Source of the DNA: Promethearchaeia archaeon | GTDB taxonomy: Archaea > Asgardarchaeota > Lokiarchaeia > Sigyniarchaeales > SOKP01 | Length of the DNA: 16,899 bases | Assembly: GCA_029856295.1 (NCBI GenBank) | Contig: JAHQWS010000295.1 | Span: 1 to 16,899 of the forward strand | Direction of reading: 5' to 3' | Part shown: in pieces, positions 1-6,465 of the stretch | Position numbering within the stretch: position 1 is the stretch's first letter | Layout of the letters: each line of letters begins with the position of its first letter | Notes under the pieces: model-generated | The model's input: only the letters and a program-made list of their open reading frames with translations | What the model was told of the DNA's origin: nothing | Databases searched by the model: none | Program-made: the position numbers and the translations under genes

Positions 1-32
1 TTATTAGACGTATCATCTTTTTCATTCTCCAT
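1..32 (-). CDS. Possible start of a divergent gene, cut by the window edge
   Basis: Reading leftwards from an ATG at 32 there are ten open codons (M-E-N-E-K-D-D-T-S-N) before the window ends. The ATG follows an AT-rich spacer shared with the acetyltransferase gene on the other strand, which is the usual layout of a divergent pair. Ten codons are too few to assign a product, and the open stretch could be chance in such AT-rich DNA. Confidence 0.22.
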   Translation of the reverse strand, partial: MENEKDDTSN

Positions 33-52
33 AATAATAGAATAAATTTTAG

Positions 53-77
53 AAATATATATTTTTAATTATAAAAA
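53..77 (+). promoter_or_regulatory. Candidate TATA region for the GNAT gene
   Basis: The short spacer before the ATG at 92 carries TATATAT near 55-62 and TTATAAAAA at 69-77. An archaeal TATA box acts about 25 bases before the transcription start, so the first would give a leader of only a few bases. No Shine-Dalgarno sequence precedes the ATG, which agrees with a nearly leaderless transcript. This is a pattern match in AT-rich DNA. Confidence 0.3.
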
Positions 78-91
78 CTATAAATAAAATA

Positions 92-658
92 ATGAAAAAA
101 GTCATAGAGATAGAAACAGGAGAAACGGTAGTTTTAAGGCATGTCAAAAAATCCGATATAGATGGCATTTGGAAGAATTTTAACGAAGTGTTAGAAGAAG
201 GAACGTACCTTCCAGTATTTACCCCAGTTAAAACTGAAATTGAAAAAAATTCCTGGTACGATAACATTAAAAAGGACAATGAAATTTGTATTGTCGCAGA
301 AATCTCTGATATTAAACCTCCCTACAATATTATCGGACAATGTGAAATTTCGAACTTAGAATGGGAAGCCGCAACGCATGTTGGAAGTCTTGGAATCATT
401 ATTTCGGAAAAATATCGGGATCGAGGTATTGGAAAGTATTTAATTGATATTTCGATTAGAGAATCCAAAAAATTAAATAACAAAGAAAAAATAATATTAA
501 GCTGCTTTTCAAATAACGAGCGTGCCCTACACCTTTATGAAAAAATAGGATTCAGAGTGGTTGGCGTGAGAAAACAACAGTTCTATATGGATGCTGTCTA
601 CTATGACGAAATAATGATGGAATTGTTTGTAGAGGAATACTTACGAAAAAATCCTTAA
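92..658 (+). CDS. GNAT-family N-acetyltransferase (RimJ/RimL-like)
   Basis: This 188-residue protein is predicted to transfer an acetyl group from acetyl-CoA to an amine, either a protein N-terminus or a small molecule, in the cytoplasm. The N-terminal strand 'ETVVLRHVKKSDIDGIW' (11-27) is typical of the RimJ/RimL branch. The acetyl-CoA pyrophosphate loop is R109-D-R-G112-I-G114, matching R/Q-x-x-G-x-G/A. The later GNAT signature 'NNERALHLYEKIGF' (141-154) follows, with Y149 where the family often has its general acid. The length is normal for a single-domain GNAT. ATG 92 is the only sensible start because it lies just before the first beta strand. The gene stands alone, and nothing nearby hints at the substrate. 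The family assignment is firm; the substrate is unknown. Confidence 0.85.
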   Translation: MKKVIEIETGETVVLRHVKKSDIDGIWKNFNEVLEEGTYLPVFTPVKTEIEKNSWYDNIKKDNEICIVAEISDIKPPYNIIGQCEISNLEWEAATHVGSLGIIISEKYRDRGIGKYLIDISIRESKKLNNKEKIILSCFSNNERALHLYEKIGFRVVGVRKQQFYMDAVYYDEIMMELFVEEYLRKNP

Positions 659-735
659 GAGATTTAGAAAATTAATATAATGACAATTTACAAAATTGTT
701 ATGAATTTCTTTTGAAGTTTTAACTTTTAATCATC

Positions 736-757
736 ATTCCAACTTTAAAGTTGGAAT
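736..757. repeat. Perfect 22-bp palindrome in a convergent spacer
   Basis: ATTCCAACTTT is followed at once by its exact reverse complement AAAGTTGGAAT, with no loop. It lies 78 bases after the GNAT stop and about 130 bases beyond the stop of the LRR gene, which is transcribed towards it. No T-run follows on the plus strand, so a simple hairpin-plus-T terminator is not obvious. A two-fold symmetric protein binding site or an RNA-processing hairpin remain possible. Confidence 0.6.
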
Positions 758-885
758 TAGCTGGGGCTTAAATATTACCCTCTCCTTACCATCGGACATT
801 ATTTTCACAGAACAGTCATTTAATAACTAATATAATATAGAATTTATTACATTATAAAAATTAATTAGATAAATCCAAATGAATG

Positions 886-2325
886 TTAAAGTCTAGACCA
901 TTTTTTATAACATATCCAACTCTGTGGAGTTAAGGGATTTTCATTTAAAAATAGAAAGTTTAAATTATTCAAATTCTCCATACTTTTATTAGTAAATTCG
1001 GAGATTGCATTATTTTCAAGAAAAAGTATAATGAGTTTTTCTAACGTATCAATTCCCTCCAATTTTTTTATGTAATTTCGATCCAAAAATAACTCCTGAA
1101 GTTTTCTAAGATTTTTTAAACCTTCAATTTTTTGAATTTTATTGTTCGAAAGCTCTAATTTAATTAAATTATGTAGATTAACAAGATTTTCTACATGTTG
1201 AATTAGGTTATTCGTTAAATTGAGTACTTTTAAATTATGTAAACCTTCCAATCCTTGAATTTGAGATATTTTATTATCATTAAGAGTTAGCCAACCTAAA
1301 TTGTCTAACCCTCCCAATCCAGATATCGCTGTAATTTGATTATGTGAAAAGCTTAATCTTTTTAAATTGATAAGATTACTAATATTTTTTATTTCTGTAA
1401 TCTTATTCCTATTAAGGTTCAAATCTTCTAAACTCTTTAGACTCTCTAAGCCCTTAATTTCACTGATTAAGTTCGACTCGAGATTCAATTTTTTCAAATT
1501 TTTAAGAGAATCAAGGTTTTTTATTCTTTCTATTTTGTTTTCGGAAAGATTTAATTCTTCTAAAAATGGTAAATCCTCAAGATTTTCTATGTTCTCAATT
1601 TTATTGCTTGATAAATCCAGAACTTTTAACTTTTTTAAGGCTTCCAAACCATTGATTTTTTCAATTTTATTCCTATGAAGTAAGAGGTGTTCTAAGTGTG
1701 AAAGCCGGTTTAAGGCCGATATATCATTTATACTGTTTAAATTAGCACCTTCACAGTTTAAAAGAATTATTAATCCCTTCCTTAAAGAGATATTATATCC
1801 ACATTCAAATGAATAGTAGTCATACAGAATCAGGTTAAAACAAACATCTAAGATATGAGGTGATAAGTTAAATTCATATTCTTTTGTGAAAATCTCTTTA
1901 GGAAATTCTTTAATCTTGCGTTCTAATTTTGCTTTAATATAAGTTTTGAGAAAATTTTTAATTATTTTCCTTGAAGCCCTCGTGTCAATTCTGTTTAAAA
2001 TTTCTACAACCAAGAACTTTTGTTCAAACTCTTTTATTTTTTTTAATGAATATTCCAGAAGTGGGATTAATTTCTTATGGTTTATATAATTATCTTCTAA
2101 AATTTTTCCTGCTATCAATCTAATTTCAAGATCTTCATCAGAAAGAAATACATGTTCAAGAAATTTAAAATTTTTCCCCTCATCGAGTGAACCAAAGAGT
2201 TCTAAAGCGTCCTTTCTTAATTTAAGATTATTTGAACTAATAGCCCACTCTTTTAATAAAGTAGACGCTTCTTTTATCCCAATTTTGCTTAAATTTTCCT
2301 TAATATATGCGGGATTTAATTCCAT
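886..2325 (-). CDS. SDS22-like leucine-rich-repeat protein with helical N-terminal domain
   Basis: The protein has 479 residues in two parts. Residues about 1-180 are helix-rich, with leucine patterns resembling a degenerate HEAT-like solenoid. Residues about 183-465 are leucine-rich repeats of the SDS22 type, with the consensus L-x-x-L-x-x-L-x-L-x-x-N-x-I-x-x-I-x-x-L. The landmark asparagine recurs at 197, 219, 241, 263, 285, 307, 329, 351, 373, 395, 417 and 439, exactly 22 residues apart. A capping repeat follows with N463 and a tryptophan-rich end. Such a curved solenoid normally binds a protein partner, and eukaryotic SDS22 binds protein phosphatase 1. No catalytic motif, signal peptide or membrane segment is visible, so it is probably a cytoplasmic scaffold. 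It lies 117 bases downstream of the PAN gene on the same strand, so co-transcription is possible but unproven. The partner is unknown. Confidence 0.85.
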   Translation of the reverse strand: MELNPAYIKENLSKIGIKEASTLLKEWAISSNNLKLRKDALELFGSLDEGKNFKFLEHVFLSDEDLEIRLIAGKILEDNYINHKKLIPLLEYSLKKIKEFEQKFLVVEILNRIDTRASRKIIKNFLKTYIKAKLERKIKEFPKEIFTKEYEFNLSPHILDVCFNLILYDYYSFECGYNISLRKGLIILLNCEGANLNSINDISALNRLSHLEHLLLHRNKIEKINGLEALKKLKVLDLSSNKIENIENLEDLPFLEELNLSENKIERIKNLDSLKNLKKLNLESNLISEIKGLESLKSLEDLNLNRNKITEIKNISNLINLKRLSFSHNQITAISGLGGLDNLGWLTLNDNKISQIQGLEGLHNLKVLNLTNNLIQHVENLVNLHNLIKLELSNNKIQKIEGLKNLRKLQELFLDRNYIKKLEGIDTLEKLIILFLENNAISEFTNKSMENLNNLNFLFLNENPLTPQSWICYKKWSRL

Positions 2326-2442
2326 CTTAAAGTTCTAAGCTCAATTATTAAAAAATAGTAAAATATTTGCTTTATTTTTATGTTATGTAATAAATTTAAA
2401 CCTAAGTATATTAATATTTCCAAACATTTAAAGAAAGAAAAC

Positions 2443-3558
2443 TCAAGAATAGATATATTCCTTGACAGTATGTTCTTTGTCCATAATCTCTAATAATGCT
2501 TTTTCAAAATGGCTCTGTGTTATCTCCGTTTTTCGCTCCCTTAGACATCTCATACCCGCCTCAGTACATAACGCCTTGATATGGGCTCCACTAAAATTTT
2601 CTGTTCTTTTCGCAAAATCTTTTAAATTAATATTTTTGTCTATGTTCAATTTTCTCGAATGAATTTGAAGAATCATTAATCTTGCTTCTTCTGTTGGCAT
2701 ATTGAATCTAACTATTCGATCAAATCTTCCAGGTCTCAAAATAGCGGGATCTAATACATCTTCCCTATTTGTAGCTGCTAAAAACATAATTCCTTCCATA
2801 TTGGCAAACCCATCTAATTCACTTAGCAATTGCATGAAAGTCCTCTGAACCTCGCGATCTCCTTTATATACCTCAGAAGTTCTTTTAATTGCAATCGCAT
2901 CTATCTCATCTATAAAAATAATTGCTGGAGTATTTTCTTTAGCAAGAGAAAAAACTTCTCGTACCATTCTCGACCCTTCACCAATGAATTTCTGTACTAA
3001 ATCTGACCCTACTAAATGAATGAATCGCGCATGGGTCGTATTCGCAACAGCCTTTGCTAATAATGTTTTTCCTGTACCCGGTGGACCTGCTAATAAGGCT
3101 CCTGAAGGGGGGTCTATACCTATCTTTTCAAATAAATCTGGATGGATTAATGGTAATTCTATTATTTCTCTAATAGCTTGAATTTGGTCATCTAAACCTC
3201 CAATATCAGCAAACGTCTCCTTTGGTGTTTCTAATAATTCCATAGCTGCTACATGTCCTCTAATCTTTCTGGAAAGTATCTCTAAAATCTGATAACTCTG
3301 AGGATGTAAAGTCACGGAATCGCCGGCAGTCGGGTTTAAAAGTTCGTTTGGCGGTAGCAAGATTCTACTACCTGGAGAGTTGGAAACAACTGTTCTTCCA
3401 TCGTCCAATACCCGCTCAACAGATCCGATTATTAACGGGTTTTTCTTCAAATTATCCAAGATTTTTTTGAAATTCTCAATTTCTTGACGTAGAATCTCGT
3501 TTTCATGTTCTAACGCATAAAGTCTTTTCTGAATCTTTTTTACGTCTGATTCGGTCAT
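2443..3558 (-). CDS. pan: Proteasome-activating nucleotidase (AAA+ ATPase)
   Basis: This 371-residue protein is the archaeal counterpart of the 26S proteasome Rpt ring: it unfolds substrates with ATP and feeds them to the 20S core. An N-terminal coiled coil (about 5-40) leads into an OB-like domain (about 41-98, 'GSVERVLDDGRTVV'). The AAA+ module has Walker A GPPGTGKT (158-165), pore loop K190-F-I-G193, Walker B IIFIDEID (213-220), sensor-1 N264, arginine fingers R275 and R278, and sensor-2 G324-A325. The last three residues are I-Y-S, which fits the HbYX motif (hydrophobic, Tyr, any) that docks PAN into the proteasome and opens its gate. The chain is somewhat shorter than many PANs, mostly at the N-terminus. 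No proteasome core gene is in the window. CDC48 or another AAA protease is less likely given the single AAA domain, coiled coil and HbYX tail. Confidence 0.93.
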   Translation of the reverse strand: MTESDVKKIQKRLYALEHENEILRQEIENFKKILDNLKKNPLIIGSVERVLDDGRTVVSNSPGSRILLPPNELLNPTAGDSVTLHPQSYQILEILSRKIRGHVAAMELLETPKETFADIGGLDDQIQAIREIIELPLIHPDLFEKIGIDPPSGALLAGPPGTGKTLLAKAVANTTHARFIHLVGSDLVQKFIGEGSRMVREVFSLAKENTPAIIFIDEIDAIAIKRTSEVYKGDREVQRTFMQLLSELDGFANMEGIMFLAATNREDVLDPAILRPGRFDRIVRFNMPTEEARLMILQIHSRKLNIDKNINLKDFAKRTENFSGAHIKALCTEAGMRCLRERKTEITQSHFEKALLEIMDKEHTVKEYIYS

Positions 3559-3592
3559 TACTACCTTATAATATTAATACTTGTAAAAATAC

Positions 3593-3604
3593 TTTTTTAT
3601 AAAC
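3593..3604 (-). promoter_or_regulatory. Candidate TATA box for the PAN gene
   Basis: On the minus strand GTTTATAAAAAA lies about 35-45 bases before the PAN start codon. That would place the transcription start roughly 12-15 bases before the ATG, giving a short leader as is common in archaea. No clear BRE is visible. The call rests on the position and the close match to TTTATAAA. Confidence 0.45.
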
Positions 3605-3750
3605 AAAAAGCATGAATTTCAATAGGAACAGAAAATTTTTTATACCAAATTTTTAATAATGGATTGGATTCTACCCAATTCAAAATATGATCTTGAACAT
3701 TTTTATCCAAAATTTCACACCAAAAAATAATTAAATATTCCTTTTTGTTT

Positions 3751-4284
3751 CTAAGAATCAATTATCTTAGACACTTTTTCCTGAAGTTGTGCATGGGATT
3801 TTTCGATGAGATTTTTTATCTTTGACCTATTAGCTCTGAGAAACAACCTCGAATCTTTAGGTAACTCATAAAGTAATCCCTGTAATAAACTATTTAGAAT
3901 CCCATAAGAGAATTTAGAAAATTCTGTTGATAAATCATTACGTCTGATGGAATTCCCTTCGCTCAAGTTGTAGCTTTGAGGGGTAATTTCCTTGAAAAGT
4001 TCTTTGAAGGTTGAAATAATCTGTGTTCCTTTTTGCGTAACTCTGAGAAAATAATGTGCCCCTCTTTGTGAAATAGATGGATTATCCATCTTAACTATGA
4101 AACCACTATTATTGAGGTAGGATATAACCTTATAAAGATTTTTTTCTTCACGTTTAGGTGGATTAAAGCCTATGATACCAAAATCATCCTTTATTTGAGG
4201 GATCGTGCAATTAGAGTGGTTATTTATGAATTTTAAAATATGGATTGCAAGAGAAAAGTTTTCTAATTTCATAAATTTATACAT
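3751..4284 (-). CDS. Winged-helix DNA-binding protein, probable transcription regulator
   Basis: The protein has 177 residues. Residues about 8-90 look like a winged helix-turn-helix: a first helix ('SLAIHILKFINNHS'), 'CTIPQIKDDFGI', a recognition-type helix ('REEKNLYKVISYLNNSGFIVKM', about 45-66) and a wing ending 'HYFLRVTQKG' (77-86). The remaining half (about 92-177) is helical and probably serves dimerisation. I cannot place it in a named family; it is PadR-like in outline only. ATG 4284 is used, but a second ATG four codons in (4272) would also work. It is divergent to the actin gene across a repeat-rich 378-bp spacer. One copy of a tandem 24-bp repeat covers its start codon, which suggests, but does not prove, self-regulation. 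Confidence 0.65.
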   Translation of the reverse strand: MYKFMKLENFSLAIHILKFINNHSNCTIPQIKDDFGIIGFNPPKREEKNLYKVISYLNNSGFIVKMDNPSISQRGAHYFLRVTQKGTQIISTFKELFKEITPQSYNLSEGNSIRRNDLSTEFSKFSYGILNSLLQGLLYELPKDSRLFLRANRSKIKNLIEKSHAQLQEKVSKIIDS

Positions 4285-4318
4285 TTATATTTTTTAATTT
4301 CATAACTTTAAACATTTA
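4264..4318. repeat. Tandem 24-bp repeat over the winged-helix gene start
   Basis: TAATTTCATAAATTTATACA plus TTTA (4264-4287) recurs as TAATTTCATAACTTTAAACA plus TTTA (4295-4318), matching at 22 of 24 positions with a 31-bp period, close to three helical turns. Read on the minus strand, both copies contain ATG-T-[AT]-T-AAA, so the start region of the gene is duplicated. The upstream copy opens a 12-codon reading frame (M-F-K-V-M-K-L-K-N-I-N-V) that stops just inside the real gene. Confidence 0.7.
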
Positions 4319-4480
4319 GCAGTTAAGTTTTGTATATGTAAAAGAATTTCACTATAATAAATATTTTGAAAATTTCTCATTTCTCTGAAATAAGAATACA
4401 AAAGATTATAAGAGAAAAATACAATTTCCTCATTAATTAAATAGTTATTTGATTAAAAATGGGTTTTGTATTAAAACAAC

Positions 4481-4488
4481 TTTATATA
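4481..4488 (+). promoter_or_regulatory. Candidate distal TATA box of the actin gene
   Basis: TTTATATA is a near-ideal archaeal TATA box, preceded by an adenine-rich stretch (AAAACAAC) at the BRE position. Transcription from it would start near 4510-4515 and leave an actin leader of about 150 bases, long for an archaeon. A more proximal promoter within the 20-bp repeats is the main alternative. Confidence 0.45.
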
Positions 4489-4517
4489 GATAAAATATAT
4501 TATGTATTTAATTTCTA

Positions 4518-4552
4518 AATTTGTTATAAAAAAAAACAATTTGTTATAAAAA
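4518..4552 (+). repeat. Two identical 15-bp TATA-like repeats, 20 bp apart
   Basis: AATTTGTTATAAAAA occurs at 4518-4532 and again at 4538-4552. The start-to-start distance of 20 bp is about two helical turns. Each copy contains TTATAAAAA, which could serve as a TATA box, so tandem actin promoters are one reading. Paired regulator sites are the other. Confidence 0.6.
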
Positions 4553-4565
4553 CAGTTAAAAATAA

Positions 4566-4590
4566 AAATTTACACAATAATTGTAAATTT
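4566..4590. promoter_or_regulatory. 9-bp inverted repeat in the actin leader region
   Basis: AAATTTACA (4566-4574) and TGTAAATTT (4582-4590) are exact reverse complements around a 7-base spacer. The symmetry and size fit an operator for a dimeric winged-helix regulator. It ends 72 bases before the actin ATG and would lie downstream of the TATA candidates. Whether the neighbouring winged-helix protein binds it is inference. Confidence 0.4.
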
Positions 4591-4662
4591 GATCTTACAA
4601 AAAATTTTTAACCAATAAATAAAAAACAAAACAAAATTAAAAATTATCAAGGCTGAATAAAA

Positions 4663-5808
4663 ATGGGAGAAGAAGAAAGCTTTTTAAATGCTAAGGCATT
4701 GGTTGTAGACAATGGTACTGGAATCTCCAAAAATGGCTTTGCGGGTGAAGATCAACCTCGATCCGTATTTCCAACCTTAATTGGTTATCCAAAATACGAA
4801 TCTATAATGACCGATGTTGAGCACTATACCCGTGAATACTATATCGGTGAAGAAGCCATGCAACTCAAAGGAGTCTTGAAATTAATGTTCCCAGTAGAAC
4901 ATGGTATTATTGAAGATTGGACCGCTATGGAAAAGATCTGGCATTATACTTTTTATACAGATCTTCGTATTGATCCATCTGAACATCCTGTTCTCTTAAC
5001 TGAGGCTCCATTAAACCCAAGACCAAACCGAGAAAAAATGGCTGAAATTATGTTCGAGACCTTTAACACTCCAGCGCTTTACGTTGCAATGCAGGCAGTA
5101 TTATCCCTATATGCCTCTGGTCGTACTACAGGATGCGTTATTGATATTGGTGACGGTGTTTCTCACGTAGTCCCAATTTTCGAGGGCTTTGCTTTAAGCC
5201 ACGCAATACAGCGAATTGACCTCGCAGGACGAGATATTACTACCTACTTACAAAGATTACTTAGGCAAAAAGGCTATTCCTTTACCACATCAGCGGAAAA
5301 AGAAATTGTAAGAGATATTAAAGAAAAACTCTGCTATGTAGCAATTGATCCTGAAAAGGAGATGATGCTTTCCAAGAAAGTAGCTGGAATGGAAAAGAGC
5401 TACATGCTACCTGATGGTGAAACCATCAATGTAGGAGTTGAGAGATTCTTGGCTCCAGAGTGCTTCTTTAATCCATCCGTAATTGGTAAAGAATTAGAGC
5501 CTTTAGATGACGTAATTGTTGGAGCTATTTCCGAGTGTGATGTCGACTTACGAAGGGACCTTTACAGCAACATCGTCCTTTCTGGTGGTTCTACAATGTT
5601 CCCTGGTATTAAAGAACGATTAACCAAGGAAATTAAAGAACAAATTCCAGAATCAGTTGATGTAAAAATCATCGCTCCTCCAGAGCGTATGTACTCCGTA
5701 TGGATCGGCGGGTCAATTTTAAGTTCACTTAAGACCTTCCACCGAATGTGGGTTACACGAAGGGAGTATAAGGAAATGGGGCCACAAGTTATCCATCGAT
5801 GCTTCTAA
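4663..5808 (+). CDS. Lokiactin-type actin
   Basis: This 381-residue actin is expected to bind ATP and polymerise into filaments of the archaeal cytoskeleton. Phosphate-1 loop V14-V-D16-N17-G18-T-G is present, with K23 after it. Q144 and H168 match the catalytic Gln137 and His161 of eukaryotic actin, and phosphate-2 is D161-I-G-D164-G. The adenosine motif is SGGSTMFPG (307-315), and 'PPERMYSVWIGGSIL' (339-353) is almost eukaryotic. The chain ends in R-C-F, where eukaryotic actin ends R-K-C-F. The DNase-loop segment (about 41-60) is acidic and aromatic and about two residues longer than in eukaryotic actin. The hydrophobic-plug segment (about 268-293) has the same length as in actin. The N-terminus is acidic (M-G-E-E-E), again as in eukaryotes. 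Length and the absence of Arp-type insertions favour a true actin over an Arp. Codons look richer in C-ending forms than in neighbouring genes, consistent with high expression. Confidence 0.96.
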   Translation: MGEEESFLNAKALVVDNGTGISKNGFAGEDQPRSVFPTLIGYPKYESIMTDVEHYTREYYIGEEAMQLKGVLKLMFPVEHGIIEDWTAMEKIWHYTFYTDLRIDPSEHPVLLTEAPLNPRPNREKMAEIMFETFNTPALYVAMQAVLSLYASGRTTGCVIDIGDGVSHVVPIFEGFALSHAIQRIDLAGRDITTYLQRLLRQKGYSFTTSAEKEIVRDIKEKLCYVAIDPEKEMMLSKKVAGMEKSYMLPDGETINVGVERFLAPECFFNPSVIGKELEPLDDVIVGAISECDVDLRRDLYSNIVLSGGSTMFPGIKERLTKEIKEQIPESVDVKIIAPPERMYSVWIGGSILSSLKTFHRMWVTRREYKEMGPQVIHRCF

Positions 5809-5828
5809 GCCCGTAAGGGTTTTTTTTA
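5808..5828 (+). terminator. Hairpin and T-run after the actin gene
   Basis: Directly after the stop codon, AGCCC-GTAA-GGGTT can form a stem of five pairs (one G-T) with a tetraloop, followed by a T-run to 5827. Further T-tracts continue to about 5870. Archaeal termination mainly needs the T-run, so this is a good terminator for a strongly transcribed gene. Confidence 0.6.
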
Positions 5829-5850
5829 AATTTTATTTTTTTTAAGAATT

Positions 5851-5922
5851 TTTTTTATTTTCTTTATTTATTATTTCTTTTCATTAATTCTTAATGAATA
5901 GTATTTTAATATTTAGTTTTGC
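5851..5922 (+). repeat. 72-bp imperfect direct repeat, copy A
   Basis: This T-rich segment in the actin 3' spacer matches 6394-6465 without gaps at all but about eight of 72 positions. The shared right end is ATATTTAGTTTTGC. The match includes non-homopolymer words such as ATTCTTAAT and ATAGTATTTT, so base composition alone does not explain it. Together the two copies bracket the small minus-strand gene. Confidence 0.7.
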
Positions 5923-5925
5923 TTC

Positions 5926-6012
5926 AATTAGGGTAGTTCCAGAATAGTAAATGAAATTATTCCAAGAGATAAAGATAATTTTACTATAGTAAAAAACTTG
6001 ATACCCCTAATT
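5926..6012. repeat. Nested inverted repeats between actin and the small gene
   Basis: The outer arms are AATTAGGG (5926-5933) and CCCTAATT (6005-6012). Inside, ATAGTAAA (5944-5951) pairs with TTTACTAT (5980-5987), and the pairing extends past a short bulge. The right inner arm overlaps a perfect 16-bp palindrome, TTTTACTATAGTAAAA (5979-5994). The 87-bp unit could be a folded RNA, a bidirectional terminator or a very small terminal-inverted-repeat element. It ends 13 bases before the stop of the minus-strand gene. Confidence 0.5.
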
Positions 6013-6025
6013 ATTTAAAATTTAT

Positions 6026-6313
6026 TTAAGTATATGAATAGAACTGGAACTTGATATTCTTTTTTTCGAGCCACTCTTTAAACTGGGTGTCATCTTTAAA
6101 ACGCTCTTTTATTAAATATAATAAAACTGAAGAAATGTTCTCGGATTTTACCGTTAACCAATATTCTTGATCGAAATCTCCAAAAAACTCTTTTACTGAT
6201 TGACCGCAATCGTATCCTGAAAGAACAAGATCACCATTATCCTTGATTTCAGCAATTAGGCTATGTATTTCGTTTTCTTTAGTTTTATAATCATAGATTT
6301 TAATTTTTTTCAC
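6026..6313 (-). CDS. Small conserved-looking protein of unknown function
   Basis: A 95-residue soluble protein that I cannot assign to a named family. Its first half is a run of short beta strands ('KIKIYDYKTKEN', 'AEIKDNGDLVLSGYDCG'). Then come the acidic-aromatic 'FFGDFDQEYWLTV' (43-55) and a helical C-terminus ('VLLYLIKERFKDDTQFKEWLEKKNI'). The sequence is balanced and polar as expected of a real folded protein, and it resembles small single-domain proteins scattered in bacteria. The start is GTG (6311-6313), preceded by AGGGATGA at a usable Shine-Dalgarno distance. It sits alone, convergent with actin and bracketed by the 72-bp repeat copies, which hints that it arrived as a small cassette. 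Confidence 0.6.
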   Translation of the reverse strand: MKKIKIYDYKTKENEIHSLIAEIKDNGDLVLSGYDCGQSVKEFFGDFDQEYWLTVKSENISSVLLYLIKERFKDDTQFKEWLEKKNIKFQFYSYT

Positions 6314-6393
6314 AAAATCATCCCTATTGTGGTGTTTATTAAAATTCTATTTATTTACTCAAATATGTATATTTCTATATTTTTCAGATTTTT

Positions 6394-6465
6394 TTTTTTA
6401 TTTTTTTTATTTATTGTTTCTTTTGATTCATTCTTAATTTATAGTATTTTTATATTTAGTTTTGC
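6394..6465 (+). repeat. 72-bp imperfect direct repeat, copy B
   Basis: This is the second copy of the T-rich segment at 5851-5922, in the same orientation, 543 bp further on. It lies between the small minus-strand gene and the tryptophan-rich gene. It covers the TTG at 6462 that would otherwise extend the next reading frame, so that TTG is more likely spacer than start. Confidence 0.7.

Larger units (their letters stand above)
4285..4662. other. Long divergent spacer between the winged-helix gene and actin
   Basis: These 378 bases have no plausible gene and are extremely AT-rich. They hold, left to right: the outer copy of the 24-bp tandem repeat, a TTTATATA box at 4481-4488, two copies of AATTTGTTATAAAAA exactly 20 bp apart, and a 9-bp inverted repeat at 4566-4590. 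This is far longer than most spacers in the window and is the obvious control region for actin. Confidence 0.6.

Noticed and set aside
1411..1432. GGTTCAAATC word resembling a tRNA T-arm
   Set aside because: It lies inside the LRR coding repeats and has no matching acceptor, D-arm or anticodon stem around it.
1367..1678. 103-codon plus-strand open frame opposite the LRR gene
   Set aside because: It is the regular antisense shadow of the leucine-rich repeats, showing the same 22-residue periodicity.
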